Assembly: GCA_964604155.1 (NCBI GenBank)
Contig: CAZRXY010000004.1
Coordinates: forward strand, 10,300 to 74,299
Direction of reading: 5' to 3'
Source of the DNA: Stygibacter sp964604155
GTDB taxonomy: Bacteria; Cloacimonadota; Cloacimonadia; Cloacimonadales; TCS61
DNA length: 64,000 bases
Shown: positions 52,525 to 61,622 of the stretch, one piece after another
Numbering within the stretch: position 1 is the first letter of the stretch
Layout of the letters: every line of letters starts with the position of its first letter
Program-made: the position numbers and the translations under genes
Notes under the pieces: model-generated
The model's database searches: none
Seen by the model: only the letters and a program-made list of their open reading frames with translations
Told to the model about the DNA's origin: nothing

Positions 52525-53316
52525 TCAATAATACTGTTTTGATCCCGCAGCATCGCGGTGATATTTGCCAAATTCGGTGAGCTTTTCAATCATATCACGA
52601 GGAAGGACAGGACCTTCTACGCATAACCTTATTCCAAGAGGATCTATAGTGCAGTTTCCACAAATGCCAATGGCACATTTCATATATCTTTCAAATAAAA
52701 ATTCATAAGCTGTATCAGGATATTCTGCTAAAATATCCCGTAATGCGTACATCATTAATTCAGGTCCAGATACGTAAATCATATCATACTTATTTCTTAC
52801 GAGATATTCTTTTGCTGCATCTGCACTGGTGCCCGAAGTTCCCAGACAACCACTGTCTGTAATCCTTTCATACAATGCTTCCAGTTTTTGAAAACGCCGG
52901 CAGAATAGAAGATTATCAAGTGATCTGGCACCATTTATGATAGTGATGTCCGCTTTTTTCCTCAATAATTCCTTGCACAGAAAATAAAGTGGCGGCGTAG
53001 CATATCCCCCACCGATCACCAGACACTTTCCAGATTTTATGGTGAATGAAGAACCATAAGGACCACGAAAAGACAACATTTCTCCTAACTCTTTCGTAAA
53101 TAAATTCTGAGTAAATATCCCTATCTTTTTAATTGTGACAGCAAAATAATCTACTTCACATTCCGAGATAGAAAAGGGCTTCTCGCCATTCCTGAAATCT
53201 GTGAGCATAATGAATTGACCTGGAAGAGCCGACAGATCATACTCAAAATAAAACGTGCGGACTGTATCATTCTCTATCTTTATATCCGCAATTGGTATTG
53301 TAATTCTATGAGGCAC
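52525..53316 (-). CDS. pyrK: PyrK: dihydroorotate dehydrogenase electron-transfer subunit
   Basis: FAD and [2Fe-2S] protein passing electrons from class 1B PyrD to NAD. About 263 residues. FAD motif KPFSISECEVDYF; NAD-like region LVIGGGYATPPLYFL; 2Fe-2S cysteines in CAIGICGNC plus LCVEGPVL (about residues 219-238). I take GTG 53316 as the start because GGAGAAACAAA precedes it and it gives an 11-base overlap with pyrD; the longer frame to 53439 lies inside pyrD. Confidence 0.93.
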   Translation of the reverse strand: MPHRITIPIADIKIENDTVRTFYFEYDLSALPGQFIMLTDFRNGEKPFSISECEVDYFAVTIKKIGIFTQNLFTKELGEMLSFRGPYGSSFTIKSGKCLVIGGGYATPPLYFLCKELLRKKADITIINGARSLDNLLFCRRFQKLEALYERITDSGCLGTSGTSADAAKEYLVRNKYDMIYVSGPELMMYALRDILAEYPDTAYEFLFERYMKCAIGICGNCTIDPLGIRLCVEGPVLPRDMIEKLTEFGKYHRDAAGSKQYY

Positions 53317-54241
53317 TTTGTTTCTCCAACCGGGGAATTTCTGAGACGGATTTATAACTATATTTTTCCATATATTGGATGATCCCTTTGTTAATGTGAT
53401 CAAAAACCTCAATCCCTTCTTTGTAAATCGCAGTACCAATTCCCACTATACTAGCACCCGCCATTAACATCTCTATGGCATCTGAGCCAGAGGAAACTCC
53501 ACCCATGCCGATTATGGGAATACTTACGCGGCTATATGCTTCATATACGGATTTGAGAGCTATGGGCTTGAGGCAGGCACCGGATATTCCACCGAATTTA
53601 TTACTCAGAACTGGCTGGCAGATATCTATATCGATCAACATACCGGGCCCAAGAGTATTGACCAGACATAGCGCATCTGCACCGCTTTCCTGGGCAGAAA
53701 AGGCAATTTCTGGGAGATTTATCACATTTGGCGATAATTTGGCAATAACCGGTTTGATAGATATTGCTTTCACCTGAGAGACAATCAGCGCAACCTGATC
53801 TTTGGAGGCGGACAACGGTAATCCAAATTCATCCATCACATTTGGGCAGGACAGATTGAGCTCTATAAAATCTGAAGAACTGTCATTAACAAAGTGAATA
53901 AGCTCGCAGAAATCCTGAGGATTAGTGGCAAACACACTCGCAATTACCGGCGTATCTGAATAGTGATTCTTGAATTCATTGATCTCGGAAAGCCCTTCCT
54001 CAATGCCGGGATTGCATAAACCCATGCAGTTGAGAAGCCCTCCATCAAATTCTGCAATTGCCGGACCTGAATGCCCAGCCCTCAGCTCAAGAGTCATACT
54101 CTTTGAAGTGATCATACCACAGCCATTATCGATTACATATCTCATGCCAGACCAAGTCATCCCCATTATCCCTGCCGGGAGGACTAAGGGAGACTTTGCC
54201 TTTATCCCTAAAAACTCTGTCGATAGCTCTCTTAAGTACAT
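53306..54241 (-). CDS. pyrD: PyrD: dihydroorotate dehydrogenase (class 1B)
   Basis: FMN enzyme oxidising dihydroorotate. About 311 residues (start ATG 54241; an upstream ATG at 54259 adds six). SPLVLPAGIMG, TSKSMTLELRAGHSGP, and the catalytic cysteine in ELNLSCPNV, typical of class 1 enzymes, with KLSPNV, GGVSSGSDAIEML and GIGTAIY binding FMN phosphate. The paired pyrK confirms class 1B. First gene of the 16-gene nucleotide cluster. Confidence 0.95.
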   Translation of the reverse strand: MYLRELSTEFLGIKAKSPLVLPAGIMGMTWSGMRYVIDNGCGMITSKSMTLELRAGHSGPAIAEFDGGLLNCMGLCNPGIEEGLSEINEFKNHYSDTPVIASVFATNPQDFCELIHFVNDSSSDFIELNLSCPNVMDEFGLPLSASKDQVALIVSQVKAISIKPVIAKLSPNVINLPEIAFSAQESGADALCLVNTLGPGMLIDIDICQPVLSNKFGGISGACLKPIALKSVYEAYSRVSIPIIGMGGVSSGSDAIEMLMAGASIVGIGTAIYKEGIEVFDHINKGIIQYMEKYSYKSVSEIPRLEKQSAS

Positions 54242-54650
54242 CACTTCCACTTCCTGCATTTTTTATTCCGTCTTCAGAATTGCTATACAAAAAAAATATT
54301 CTCACCTGCACGGTCAAACTATTTATCATATTAGCCTCTGATTATTTTTTAATGCTTGCATATCTTATTTTATTATAGATGATTAGGCATATTGTAGCTG
54401 CTGATAAGCTTCTCTGGGTATGCCTCAGAAAGACTTGATGATTCTTTCCGCTATTGCTTTATATCATCCCATAATCCAGGCATGAAAAAGATATTTAACT
54501 GCATATAGAGGTAAATTCTTTGCTTGCAGTTTTTTATTTTTAGAAAACCCACTGTGAAACCACGCTCAAGTCATCGGCAGATTTATGATTTCGATAAAAA
54601 TTATTGAATTTAGATTGACCTGAAAGATGGTCAAAATAATTTATCCGGTT
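54242..54650. other. Divergent regulatory gap between pyrD and the epimerase gene
   Basis: About 410 bases with no convincing gene. On the minus strand a TATAAT box at 54372-54377 is the best -10 for the nucleotide cluster but lacks a clear -35; it would give a leader of about 125 bases. The leader has a T8 tract (54290-54297, seen as A8 on the plus strand) and a short frame that runs out of phase into pyrD from ATG 54329, preceded by GAGG. On the plus side, TTGACC (54615-54620) and TAATTT (54637-54642) may drive the epimerase gene almost without a leader. Confidence 0.4.
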
Positions 54651-55631
54651 ATGAAAAAGATTGTAGCAGTAACTGGAGCAAATGGATTTATAGGTAGCAG
54701 ACTGAGTTCGTATTTGAGCGATGCTGGTAATGAAGTGCGGTGCATTGTACGCCCCACAAGTGATCTCTCCCTCCTTTCTTCACATCTTGAAATACATAGA
54801 ATAGATTATGATGATAAGGAAGCATTACGAGATATTTTAACCGGTAGCATGATAGTGATCCACGCAGCAGCACTCACACGTGCACGACACTGGGATGATT
54901 TTCAAAAAATAAATATTGATCTGGTAGCTGATCTGGTTGAAGTGATAAACCAGATCGATTCCATTCAGCAATTTATTTTTATAAGTTCTCAGGCAGCCTC
55001 AGGTCCCGCAAAATCAGGTGTTGGCAAGCAAGAGGATGATCCATGCCATCCTGTGTCTATGTATGGTAGAAGCAAGCTGCAGGCAGAAGAGATAGTGCAC
55101 ACTAATTGCCAGAAGCCCTGGACAATAATCCGCCCCGCCAGTGTATTTGGCGAAGGAGAGAAGGATTTTTATAATTACTATAAAATAATCGAAAAAGGAA
55201 TTGCACCTGTAGTGGGTATAGTGGATAGGTTTATGAGCGTTATCCATGTAGATGATCTCTGCTCGATTTTAGATAGTGCAATGCTGAATAAATCTGCTTA
55301 TAATCAGATATTTTTTGCCGCGGCTAATGAGGATATCAGTATGGCAGGATTTGCCTACCTAATAGCTCAATCCATGCAAAAAAAGATATTTGAACTGCGC
55401 ATACCGCTGCCCGTATTGTATCTATCTGCTATAATCAGCGAATTGTTTACCCTCTCAAGCAAAGCTCCTCCTTTATTGAATCGAGAGAAATATCGCGAGA
55501 TGAAGCAGAGATATTGGCTGGTAAGTATAAAGAAATCCGTTGATATTTTAAATTTTTCTCAAACTGCTACCTTGACCCGCCAAATGCAGCAGACAATAAA
55601 ATGGTATAAATCTCAGGGTTTACTGAAATGA
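54651..55631 (+). CDS. NAD-dependent epimerase/dehydratase (extended SDR)
   Basis: 326 residues. The Rossmann glycine motif TGANGFIGSRL opens the protein. SSQAAS supplies the catalytic serine, YGRSK the Tyr-x3-Lys pair, and IIRPASVFGEG the substrate-domain start. Probably acts on a nucleotide sugar or a similar sterol- or quinone-like substrate; the exact substrate is unknown. The start at 54651 (MKKIVAVTGA) is preferred to 54627, which adds eight residues; neither has a strong ribosome-binding site. It overlaps the next gene by 4 bases (ATGA). Confidence 0.82.
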   Translation: MKKIVAVTGANGFIGSRLSSYLSDAGNEVRCIVRPTSDLSLLSSHLEIHRIDYDDKEALRDILTGSMIVIHAAALTRARHWDDFQKINIDLVADLVEVINQIDSIQQFIFISSQAASGPAKSGVGKQEDDPCHPVSMYGRSKLQAEEIVHTNCQKPWTIIRPASVFGEGEKDFYNYYKIIEKGIAPVVGIVDRFMSVIHVDDLCSILDSAMLNKSAYNQIFFAAANEDISMAGFAYLIAQSMQKKIFELRIPLPVLYLSAIISELFTLSSKAPPLLNREKYREMKQRYWLVSIKKSVDILNFSQTATLTRQMQQTIKWYKSQGLLK

Positions 55632-57187
55632 AAAGGTCGATTTTTGCATTAATACTTATTTTAATCATATCACCATTAGCTGGTGAGGAGGCAGATAGCC
55701 TGCACTCCGAAACGATCACGGACAGCATCTCTAATGCCGGTATCGATCAGATTGATGTAAATAGTCCTGCCCTGAAATATAATCCGGTGAAATTAAAGTC
55801 TGCCATAGATAAATATATAGAAAATCATCATGATCAAATAAGCTCTGAGTGGTTGCCCTGCTGGACTTATAAATCCAATAAACATTATATAACTCTCAAA
55901 GATGGAGGATTAAATGTCCGCAAGATGGGATTTTCTATCAGACCATGGGCAAGGCAACAGATAAGAGACATTCAATCTAACAGAGCTTTTTACCTGCTTA
56001 GCAGCAGAGGACACAATATCAATCTGGAAAACTATTATTATGATAATACCGTCACTATTGTAAGTGCAGAAGCAGGACTGGGCGATTATGAAAATATGCA
56101 CGGCAATTTCACGCTACGCAAGGGAAATCTGTTTGGTAGTGATAATACAGGTTTAAATTTAAGTGTGAGCGGCATAAACGGCTACTGGTTCGGAGCTTAC
56201 GATTCGGCGTCAAATATGAGACTTCATCTTTTTCATAAATTAAAACTGGGACAATTGGAATATATTCACACTTCTATCAGCGAGGAAATGAGTAGTAATC
56301 TGACATATTACAGTGAGAAAGAGATAGAAAAATTAACCAGTCAGGAAGAGATTTTTTATTTCAGCAACAGCTACCTGGACCTGGGCATACGTTATGAAAC
56401 CGGAAATCTGGCTGCGAAAAAGAGAAATCTGCTTGGTCTGATGGCACGAAAAATTTTTAACTATGGTGGCAATGATTTTGATTTTTCATATGAATTCCTG
56501 CAGCAGACTGGGGATGCTGAAAAGCACTGGCAAATTTTTGGCGGAGAAGCCTCAGGAAGCTTAAGCAGGTTATTTTATGAGGCAGGATTCAGTTTTACAA
56601 ATTCAGACAATTACTATACTGAAGCTCATATATTCGGTGATATTTTCAAAGGTTTAGGAATAAGCAGCAAGTTTTATGAATGGACTTATCAGGATTCTTT
56701 GATCTATAATAATCTGGCTGGCGTAAAACGTAAAGGATTTGGTATTTCCTGCCGAAAAGAAAAGATAAAATTTGATGTCCATTATGGGGTAGAAGATAAT
56801 GATATAGATAACGACTGGTATCTGGAATCAAATCTGGAAGGCAAAAAAATAACTGGGAATATTGAACTTAAACTCAGGAACTGGAGTTTTTATTTTCTAA
56901 ACCCGGATTTGCAGATACAAACTGAAGCAGAAATTATCTATAATCTACCGTATTATAATTGGGTGCGTTTCTGTTTGAAAAATTATTTTTATTCTGATCA
57001 TATTAATAATGAAGGGATTTTTGTGGAGCAGGCATACTCGATCGATCTGTTGCTGGGAATGAGAGTGAGCAGACAATTTGAGATTAGAGCAGAAATGATA
57101 AATATCACCAATAATATGACTTTTCTGGGCTACTCACATACCGGTTTGCATTATCTTTTTAATATTTTCTGGCATTTTATCAATTAA
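55628..57187 (+). CDS. Secreted, probable outer-membrane beta-barrel protein of unknown function
   Basis: 519 residues with a clear signal peptide (KRSIFALILILIISPLAGEE, cut near 19-20) and a beta-rich body of alternating aromatic and polar residues up to the C-terminal strand (FNIFWHFIN, ending aromatic). A helix-hairpin-like start (residues 38-60, NAGIDQIDVNSPALKYNP) may be a short DNA-binding-like or spacer segment. I recognise no family. Translationally coupled to the epimerase. Confidence 0.65.
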   Translation: MKRSIFALILILIISPLAGEEADSLHSETITDSISNAGIDQIDVNSPALKYNPVKLKSAIDKYIENHHDQISSEWLPCWTYKSNKHYITLKDGGLNVRKMGFSIRPWARQQIRDIQSNRAFYLLSSRGHNINLENYYYDNTVTIVSAEAGLGDYENMHGNFTLRKGNLFGSDNTGLNLSVSGINGYWFGAYDSASNMRLHLFHKLKLGQLEYIHTSISEEMSSNLTYYSEKEIEKLTSQEEIFYFSNSYLDLGIRYETGNLAAKKRNLLGLMARKIFNYGGNDFDFSYEFLQQTGDAEKHWQIFGGEASGSLSRLFYEAGFSFTNSDNYYTEAHIFGDIFKGLGISSKFYEWTYQDSLIYNNLAGVKRKGFGISCRKEKIKFDVHYGVEDNDIDNDWYLESNLEGKKITGNIELKLRNWSFYFLNPDLQIQTEAEIIYNLPYYNWVRFCLKNYFYSDHINNEGIFVEQAYSIDLLLGMRVSRQFEIRAEMINITNNMTFLGYSHTGLHYLFNIFWHFIN

Positions 57188-57223
57188 TGTCATCAATTTT
57201 TAAAACATGATTATCTATGGAAC

Positions 57224-57252
57224 TTGACAGAAAACTACTCGTAAATAATAAA
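57224..57252 (+). promoter_or_regulatory. Candidate promoter of the GNAT-fold gene
   Basis: TTGACA (57224-57229), 17 bases, then AATAAA (57247-57252). The gene starts 46 bases further on. Confidence 0.42.
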
Positions 57253-57297
57253 TAAAATTTGAATAAAAGAAATTATAAAAATAATTAGGGTGGAAAA

Positions 57298-58428
57298 TTG
57301 GAGATTGTAATTAAAGAAGCAGGTTCAAAAAAGGAAATACGGGAATTTGTCCATTTTCCCAGGAAATTATACAAATCCTGCCCCTACTGGGTACCTCAAT
57401 TAGATATCGATGAATTCAATCTATTTGATCCTCTCAAAAACCCCGCATATGAATTTTGTGAAGTTAGATTATTTCTGGCTTGTAAAGACGGAAATCTTGT
57501 CGGCAGGATCGCCGGCATTATTAATCACAAATTTATCGAGAAATGGCAGGCAAATTATCTACGCTTCGGCTGGCTTGATTTTGTTGATAATAGAGAAGTT
57601 TCAAAAGCACTGCTTGACACCGTGGAAACCTGGGCAATAGAAAAAAAAATGGACGGCATCCACGGACCACTGGGCTTTACTGATCTCGATCCAGAAGGAA
57701 TGCTGATAGAGGGCTTTGAAGAACTGGCGACTATTGCCACAATTTACAATTACCCTTATTATCCCGATCATCTGGAGGACCTAGGTTATAATAAAGACAT
57801 CGACTGGCTGGAATATGAAATACAGATACCAAAAGAAGTACCGGAAAAGATTGCCCGTATAGCACATATAGTAGAGCAAAGGCAAAAATTAAGAGTTTTA
57901 CGGGCAAAGAGCAAAAGCCAATTACGCCCCTATCTCATGGATATGTTTAGCGTGCTTAATAGTGCCTACAAGGATTTATATGGCTTCGTGCCCCTGAATG
58001 AAAAGCAGATAGATAGGTATATTAAACAATATGTTAGTTATTTAAATCCGGAATTCCTGAGCCTGGTATTAAACGAAGATGAACGTGTCGTAGCTTTTGG
58101 TTTAACTTTACCCTCATTATCACGCGCATATCAAAAAGCCAAAGGTAAGCTTTTCCCCTTTGGAATTTTTTATATGCTTTATTATCTTAATTATAACAAA
58201 ATGACAGATCTTTATCTGGTTGCAGTACGTCCAGATTATCAGAATAAAGGCGTTAATGCTCTGATCTTCGCAGATTTGATAAATTTCTATATAAAGCATA
58301 AATATAAGACAGCAGAGAGCAATCCTGAACTGGAGAGTAATTCCCGGGTTCAGGCTTTGTGGCGATCCTTCAATCGCAGGCAGCATAAAAGACGTAGATG
58401 CTTTCTTAAGGAATTTAAGAAACTATAG
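57298..58428 (+). CDS. GNAT-fold acetyltransferase-like protein
   Basis: 376 residues with two acyltransferase-like halves. The N-terminal half has HFPRKLYKSCPYWVPQL and GPLGFTDLDPEGMLIEGFEE; the C-terminal half has VPLNEKQIDRYIKQYVSYLNPEF and the coenzyme-A-binding-like VRPDYQNKGVNALIFADL. This family is widespread in FCB bacteria; the substrate is unknown. TTG 57298 is the start because AGGGTGG lies just before it and no other start fits the conserved N terminus. Confidence 0.75.
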   Translation: MEIVIKEAGSKKEIREFVHFPRKLYKSCPYWVPQLDIDEFNLFDPLKNPAYEFCEVRLFLACKDGNLVGRIAGIINHKFIEKWQANYLRFGWLDFVDNREVSKALLDTVETWAIEKKMDGIHGPLGFTDLDPEGMLIEGFEELATIATIYNYPYYPDHLEDLGYNKDIDWLEYEIQIPKEVPEKIARIAHIVEQRQKLRVLRAKSKSQLRPYLMDMFSVLNSAYKDLYGFVPLNEKQIDRYIKQYVSYLNPEFLSLVLNEDERVVAFGLTLPSLSRAYQKAKGKLFPFGIFYMLYYLNYNKMTDLYLVAVRPDYQNKGVNALIFADLINFYIKHKYKTAESNPELESNSRVQALWRSFNRRQHKRRRCFLKEFKKL

Positions 58429-58466
58429 ATCCACGTGTAATTAAAATAAAGGACATAGATAGAATT

Positions 58467-59651
58467 ATGATGGAAAATGTATTTGTCTTAATCTCACCAA
58501 ATGCCGAAAGAGAAGAAGTCCAAAAGTATCTTAAGGATAATGATCTCTCGCATCTTGAGATTTGGACAGAATCAGGTTTACCATCATTTATCAATCCACT
58601 GGAACCTATAAAAATCCTGCTGCTTTCTGGTGGAACAGAATTGCAGGTAAAAAATATCGTGCGAAAAGCATTCTCCAGAATATACATTATTTGCGTGCCA
58701 ATTAATAATGCCCTGTCTGCAGGAGCAGAATTGAACGGCTATTACTTTTCTAATACCGAAATTAATATTACAACCTATACTGAAGAAACTTTCAAGCTGC
58801 TGTTTAATGTCGATGGCTATAAAAAGGAAATCAATAATTCCAAACTGCTGCTCATCGGCAACCCCCATGAATGGGTTCTCACCTCGGAATATATCTCACC
58901 ACCGGCACCATTTAAAACTAAAATAATGCCCATCACAATCAAGGAACTTCTTTTCACTCAGGAACATATAGAGGCAAAAGAAGCACACAAAACTGCCGAA
59001 TACTGGTTAGACCAGCAGGACACTATTAAGCTGCCCTCAGAAGAATTTTATTCTGCTGCCGTAAACTATCTGGCAATTAAAAAACTATTACTCAAATATG
59101 ATGCAAAAATGCTGTCAATCCGATGTGGTGAATTGCAAAAAAAGTGTTCTGCCCAATGTTTAACGATGAATAGACTAAATAAAGAAGGAATTATAGCCGC
59201 CTGTGAAGGAGATATAGAAGCTGCCTTTTCTTTGAAGGTTATCCAATTGCTCACTTCCAAAAACCGCTGGATGACAAATGTTTCGCATATCGATTTTGGC
59301 GATAATCTTTTATATCTCACTCAATGTAACGTGCCTGTGGATTTGTTTAGTATCAATGGAAAATATCTTTTTAATAATGCCCCGGATTTTGATTTTATAG
59401 AAGAATTTCTGGATGTGAAACAACCTCAAGACGTTACAGTGTTTAGAATGGGCAAAGATTCCAGGTATAATGTGCTTGAGGGAACAGTTAATTCTGATAT
59501 ATTGGGAAAACATAATTTCTGCAGAAGTGCCATCCAAATCCAGGCAAATTCCTCATTGTATGAATGGTTCAGTAGTATTTGCGGTAATCATCAGATTGTG
59601 GTTTATGGCAAATATGCCAACCAGTTGAAGCATTTTTTCCAGATTATATAG
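58467..59651 (+). CDS. FucI/AraA-fold-like protein of unknown function
   Basis: 394 residues. The C-terminal half resembles L-fucose/arabinose isomerase-like proteins: LSIRCGELQKK, CLTMNRLNKEGIIAACEGDIEAAFSLKVIQLL and DNLLYLTQCNVP. The ACEGD segment matches the usual acidic metal site, but the HCG motif expected afterwards reads TQC, so the metal site seems incomplete and isomerase activity is doubtful. The N-terminal half (VFVLISPNAEREEVQKYL) is a Rossmann-like domain. It lies between GNAT and ABC-F genes, with no sugar genes nearby. Confidence 0.55.
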   Translation: MMENVFVLISPNAEREEVQKYLKDNDLSHLEIWTESGLPSFINPLEPIKILLLSGGTELQVKNIVRKAFSRIYIICVPINNALSAGAELNGYYFSNTEINITTYTEETFKLLFNVDGYKKEINNSKLLLIGNPHEWVLTSEYISPPAPFKTKIMPITIKELLFTQEHIEAKEAHKTAEYWLDQQDTIKLPSEEFYSAAVNYLAIKKLLLKYDAKMLSIRCGELQKKCSAQCLTMNRLNKEGIIAACEGDIEAAFSLKVIQLLTSKNRWMTNVSHIDFGDNLLYLTQCNVPVDLFSINGKYLFNNAPDFDFIEEFLDVKQPQDVTVFRMGKDSRYNVLEGTVNSDILGKHNFCRSAIQIQANSSLYEWFSSICGNHQIVVYGKYANQLKHFFQII

Positions 59652-59681
59652 TAGTAGTTTACTCTAGAAAGGGAGAATATT

Positions 59682-61586
59682 TTGTCCAAAAATATAATTT
59701 CTATAGAAAAATTGAGCAAAGCTTATGCCGAAAAAAACATTTGCGAAAACGAATCCTTTGGAATTCATGAATTTGATAAGATCGGCTTGATCGGCATCAA
59801 TGGCTGCGGCAAATCCACATTTTTAAAAATGCTGGTAGGACAGGAAAACCTTGATGATGGCTCTATTATTTTCCGCAACAACATCAAACTTGGCTATTTG
59901 CCCCAAATACCCGATCTGGATGAAGAACTAAGCATTTATGAGCAAATATACTATAGTGATAATCCCAAATATAAATTGCTGCGGCACTATCACAAACTGG
60001 AAAACGAACTAAAAAACAGTGGCAGTGATATGAACAGACTTGCCAAAGAACAGCAAGAGCTAATGACAAAATTAAATGCTGCCCAGGCTTGGGAAATTGA
60101 GATAAAAGCCCGTAAGTTTCTGGATATTATGGGCTTTAGCGATATCAGCATTAGAACTGGTATTCTGTCTGGCGGCCAAAAAAGAAGACTCGATCTTGCC
60201 CGGGTGCTTATGGATGATCCTGACGTACTGATTCTGGATGAACCCACAAACCACCTCGATGTGGATATAATTGAATGGCTGCAGGAATATCTTATGGATT
60301 ACAAAGGAGTGATAATCTTTGTCACGCATGACAGGTATTTCCTGGATGCAGTATCAAACAGGATCATGGAAATAGAAAATGGCAAGATCAAATTTTATGA
60401 CGGCAGCTATAGCTATTACCTGCAAAAAAAAGAATTTGATCTAATTGATATGGAACGCAAGGAAACCCGGCGTAAAACACAACTGAAAAAAGAACTCAAA
60501 TGGCTGCATCGCGGCGCCAAAGCTCGCACATCAAAACCCAAAAATCATCTGGACCGCGTGAAAGAATTGATTGATAAATCCTATCTTGTTTCCAATGCCG
60601 AACTGGATATCTCCTTTGCTGCTCAAAGAATGGGAAAAACTATTCTCGAATTGCAAAATGTGGCAAAATCATATGACGATAAGCAATTATTCAGCGGATT
60701 TTCACATGTATTCCAAAAAAGGGAACGTATTGGAATTATCGGCTCAAACGGTTGCGGAAAGACGACTCTTTTGCGTCTGGTTACCGGTGAAGAGGAAACC
60801 GATACCGGAAAGGTAAAAAAAGGGATTAATACTAAATTTGCCTACTTTAAGCAGGAAGAAGAAAAATTTGACCCGGAACAGAAAGTGATAGATTATATTA
60901 AGAATTTTGCCGAGAATATTAGAACCCGTGATGGAGTCCTGCATTCTGCTTCAGAAATGCTGGAAAAATTTCTCTTTGATGGAAAATTGCAGCAGTCTCT
61001 ATTGAAATCTTTGTCCGGTGGTGAAAAAAAGAGGCTTTATCTGCTCTCCTCTCTCATGTTTGGAGCAAATTTTATCATTTTAGATGAGCCTACAAATGAT
61101 CTTGATATCATTACTCTGGAAATACTGGAAGACTATCTGGATGTCTTTAAAGGATGCATTCTCACCGTTTCGCATGATCGCTTCTTTCTCGATAGAGTGG
61201 TAGATTTTTTGTTCGTCTTCACTAAAGAAGGCATCATAAAATTCCCCGGAAATTATTCAGATTACCTGCTGGTCAAAAGATATAATCAATCTGAAATGGT
61301 CGAGATTAGGCAACAGGAAAAAGCTGAAAAAAACAGGCAACGCAAAGTTCTACAACCTAAACGCATGGGGTATATGCAAAAGAGAAATCTGCAAGAGATA
61401 GAAACCAGAATCTCCTTTCTGGAAAAAAAGATGAGTGAACTGGAAAGGCAGATAAGAGAAGACGCCCGGCAGATGACACCCGAAGACTTTAATAAAAACT
61501 CTCAGGCTCAGGAAATATTCGCTGCAGAACTGGCAAAACTGGAAGAACGCTGGCTGGAAATCTCCACCTCACAGGATGATAATTGA
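59682..61586 (+). CDS. ABC-F family ATPase (Uup-like)
   Basis: 634 residues, two nucleotide-binding domains, no membrane segments. Domain 1: Walker A GINGCGKST, signature LSGGQKRR, Walker B LDEPTNHLD. Domain 2: GSNGCGKTT, LSGGEKKR, LDEPTNDLD. Between them is the charged ABC-F linker (about 245-300), and a C-terminal coiled coil (about 560-634). ABC-F proteins work on ribosomes, affecting translation, or in DNA-related processes for Uup; which applies is unclear. TTG start chosen: GGGAG (59671) is correctly spaced. Confidence 0.92.
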   Translation: MSKNIISIEKLSKAYAEKNICENESFGIHEFDKIGLIGINGCGKSTFLKMLVGQENLDDGSIIFRNNIKLGYLPQIPDLDEELSIYEQIYYSDNPKYKLLRHYHKLENELKNSGSDMNRLAKEQQELMTKLNAAQAWEIEIKARKFLDIMGFSDISIRTGILSGGQKRRLDLARVLMDDPDVLILDEPTNHLDVDIIEWLQEYLMDYKGVIIFVTHDRYFLDAVSNRIMEIENGKIKFYDGSYSYYLQKKEFDLIDMERKETRRKTQLKKELKWLHRGAKARTSKPKNHLDRVKELIDKSYLVSNAELDISFAAQRMGKTILELQNVAKSYDDKQLFSGFSHVFQKRERIGIIGSNGCGKTTLLRLVTGEEETDTGKVKKGINTKFAYFKQEEEKFDPEQKVIDYIKNFAENIRTRDGVLHSASEMLEKFLFDGKLQQSLLKSLSGGEKKRLYLLSSLMFGANFIILDEPTNDLDIITLEILEDYLDVFKGCILTVSHDRFFLDRVVDFLFVFTKEGIIKFPGNYSDYLLVKRYNQSEMVEIRQQEKAEKNRQRKVLQPKRMGYMQKRNLQEIETRISFLEKKMSELERQIREDARQMTPEDFNKNSQAQEIFAAELAKLEERWLEISTSQDDN

Positions 61587-61622
61587 AATAACTGGCAACA
61601 GATTTGAAAAAAAACCTGCCAA

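Noticed and set aside
54126..54329. A 67-residue minus-strand frame in front of pyrD as a pyr leader peptide gene
   Set aside because: It runs far into pyrD in another phase and has no attenuator hairpin; kept only as a note in the intergenic entry.
61587..61622. TGGCA/TGCCA pair as a terminator between the ABC-F and Ntn-hydrolase genes
   Set aside because: Five-base arms with a loop of about 19 bases and no T run on either strand.
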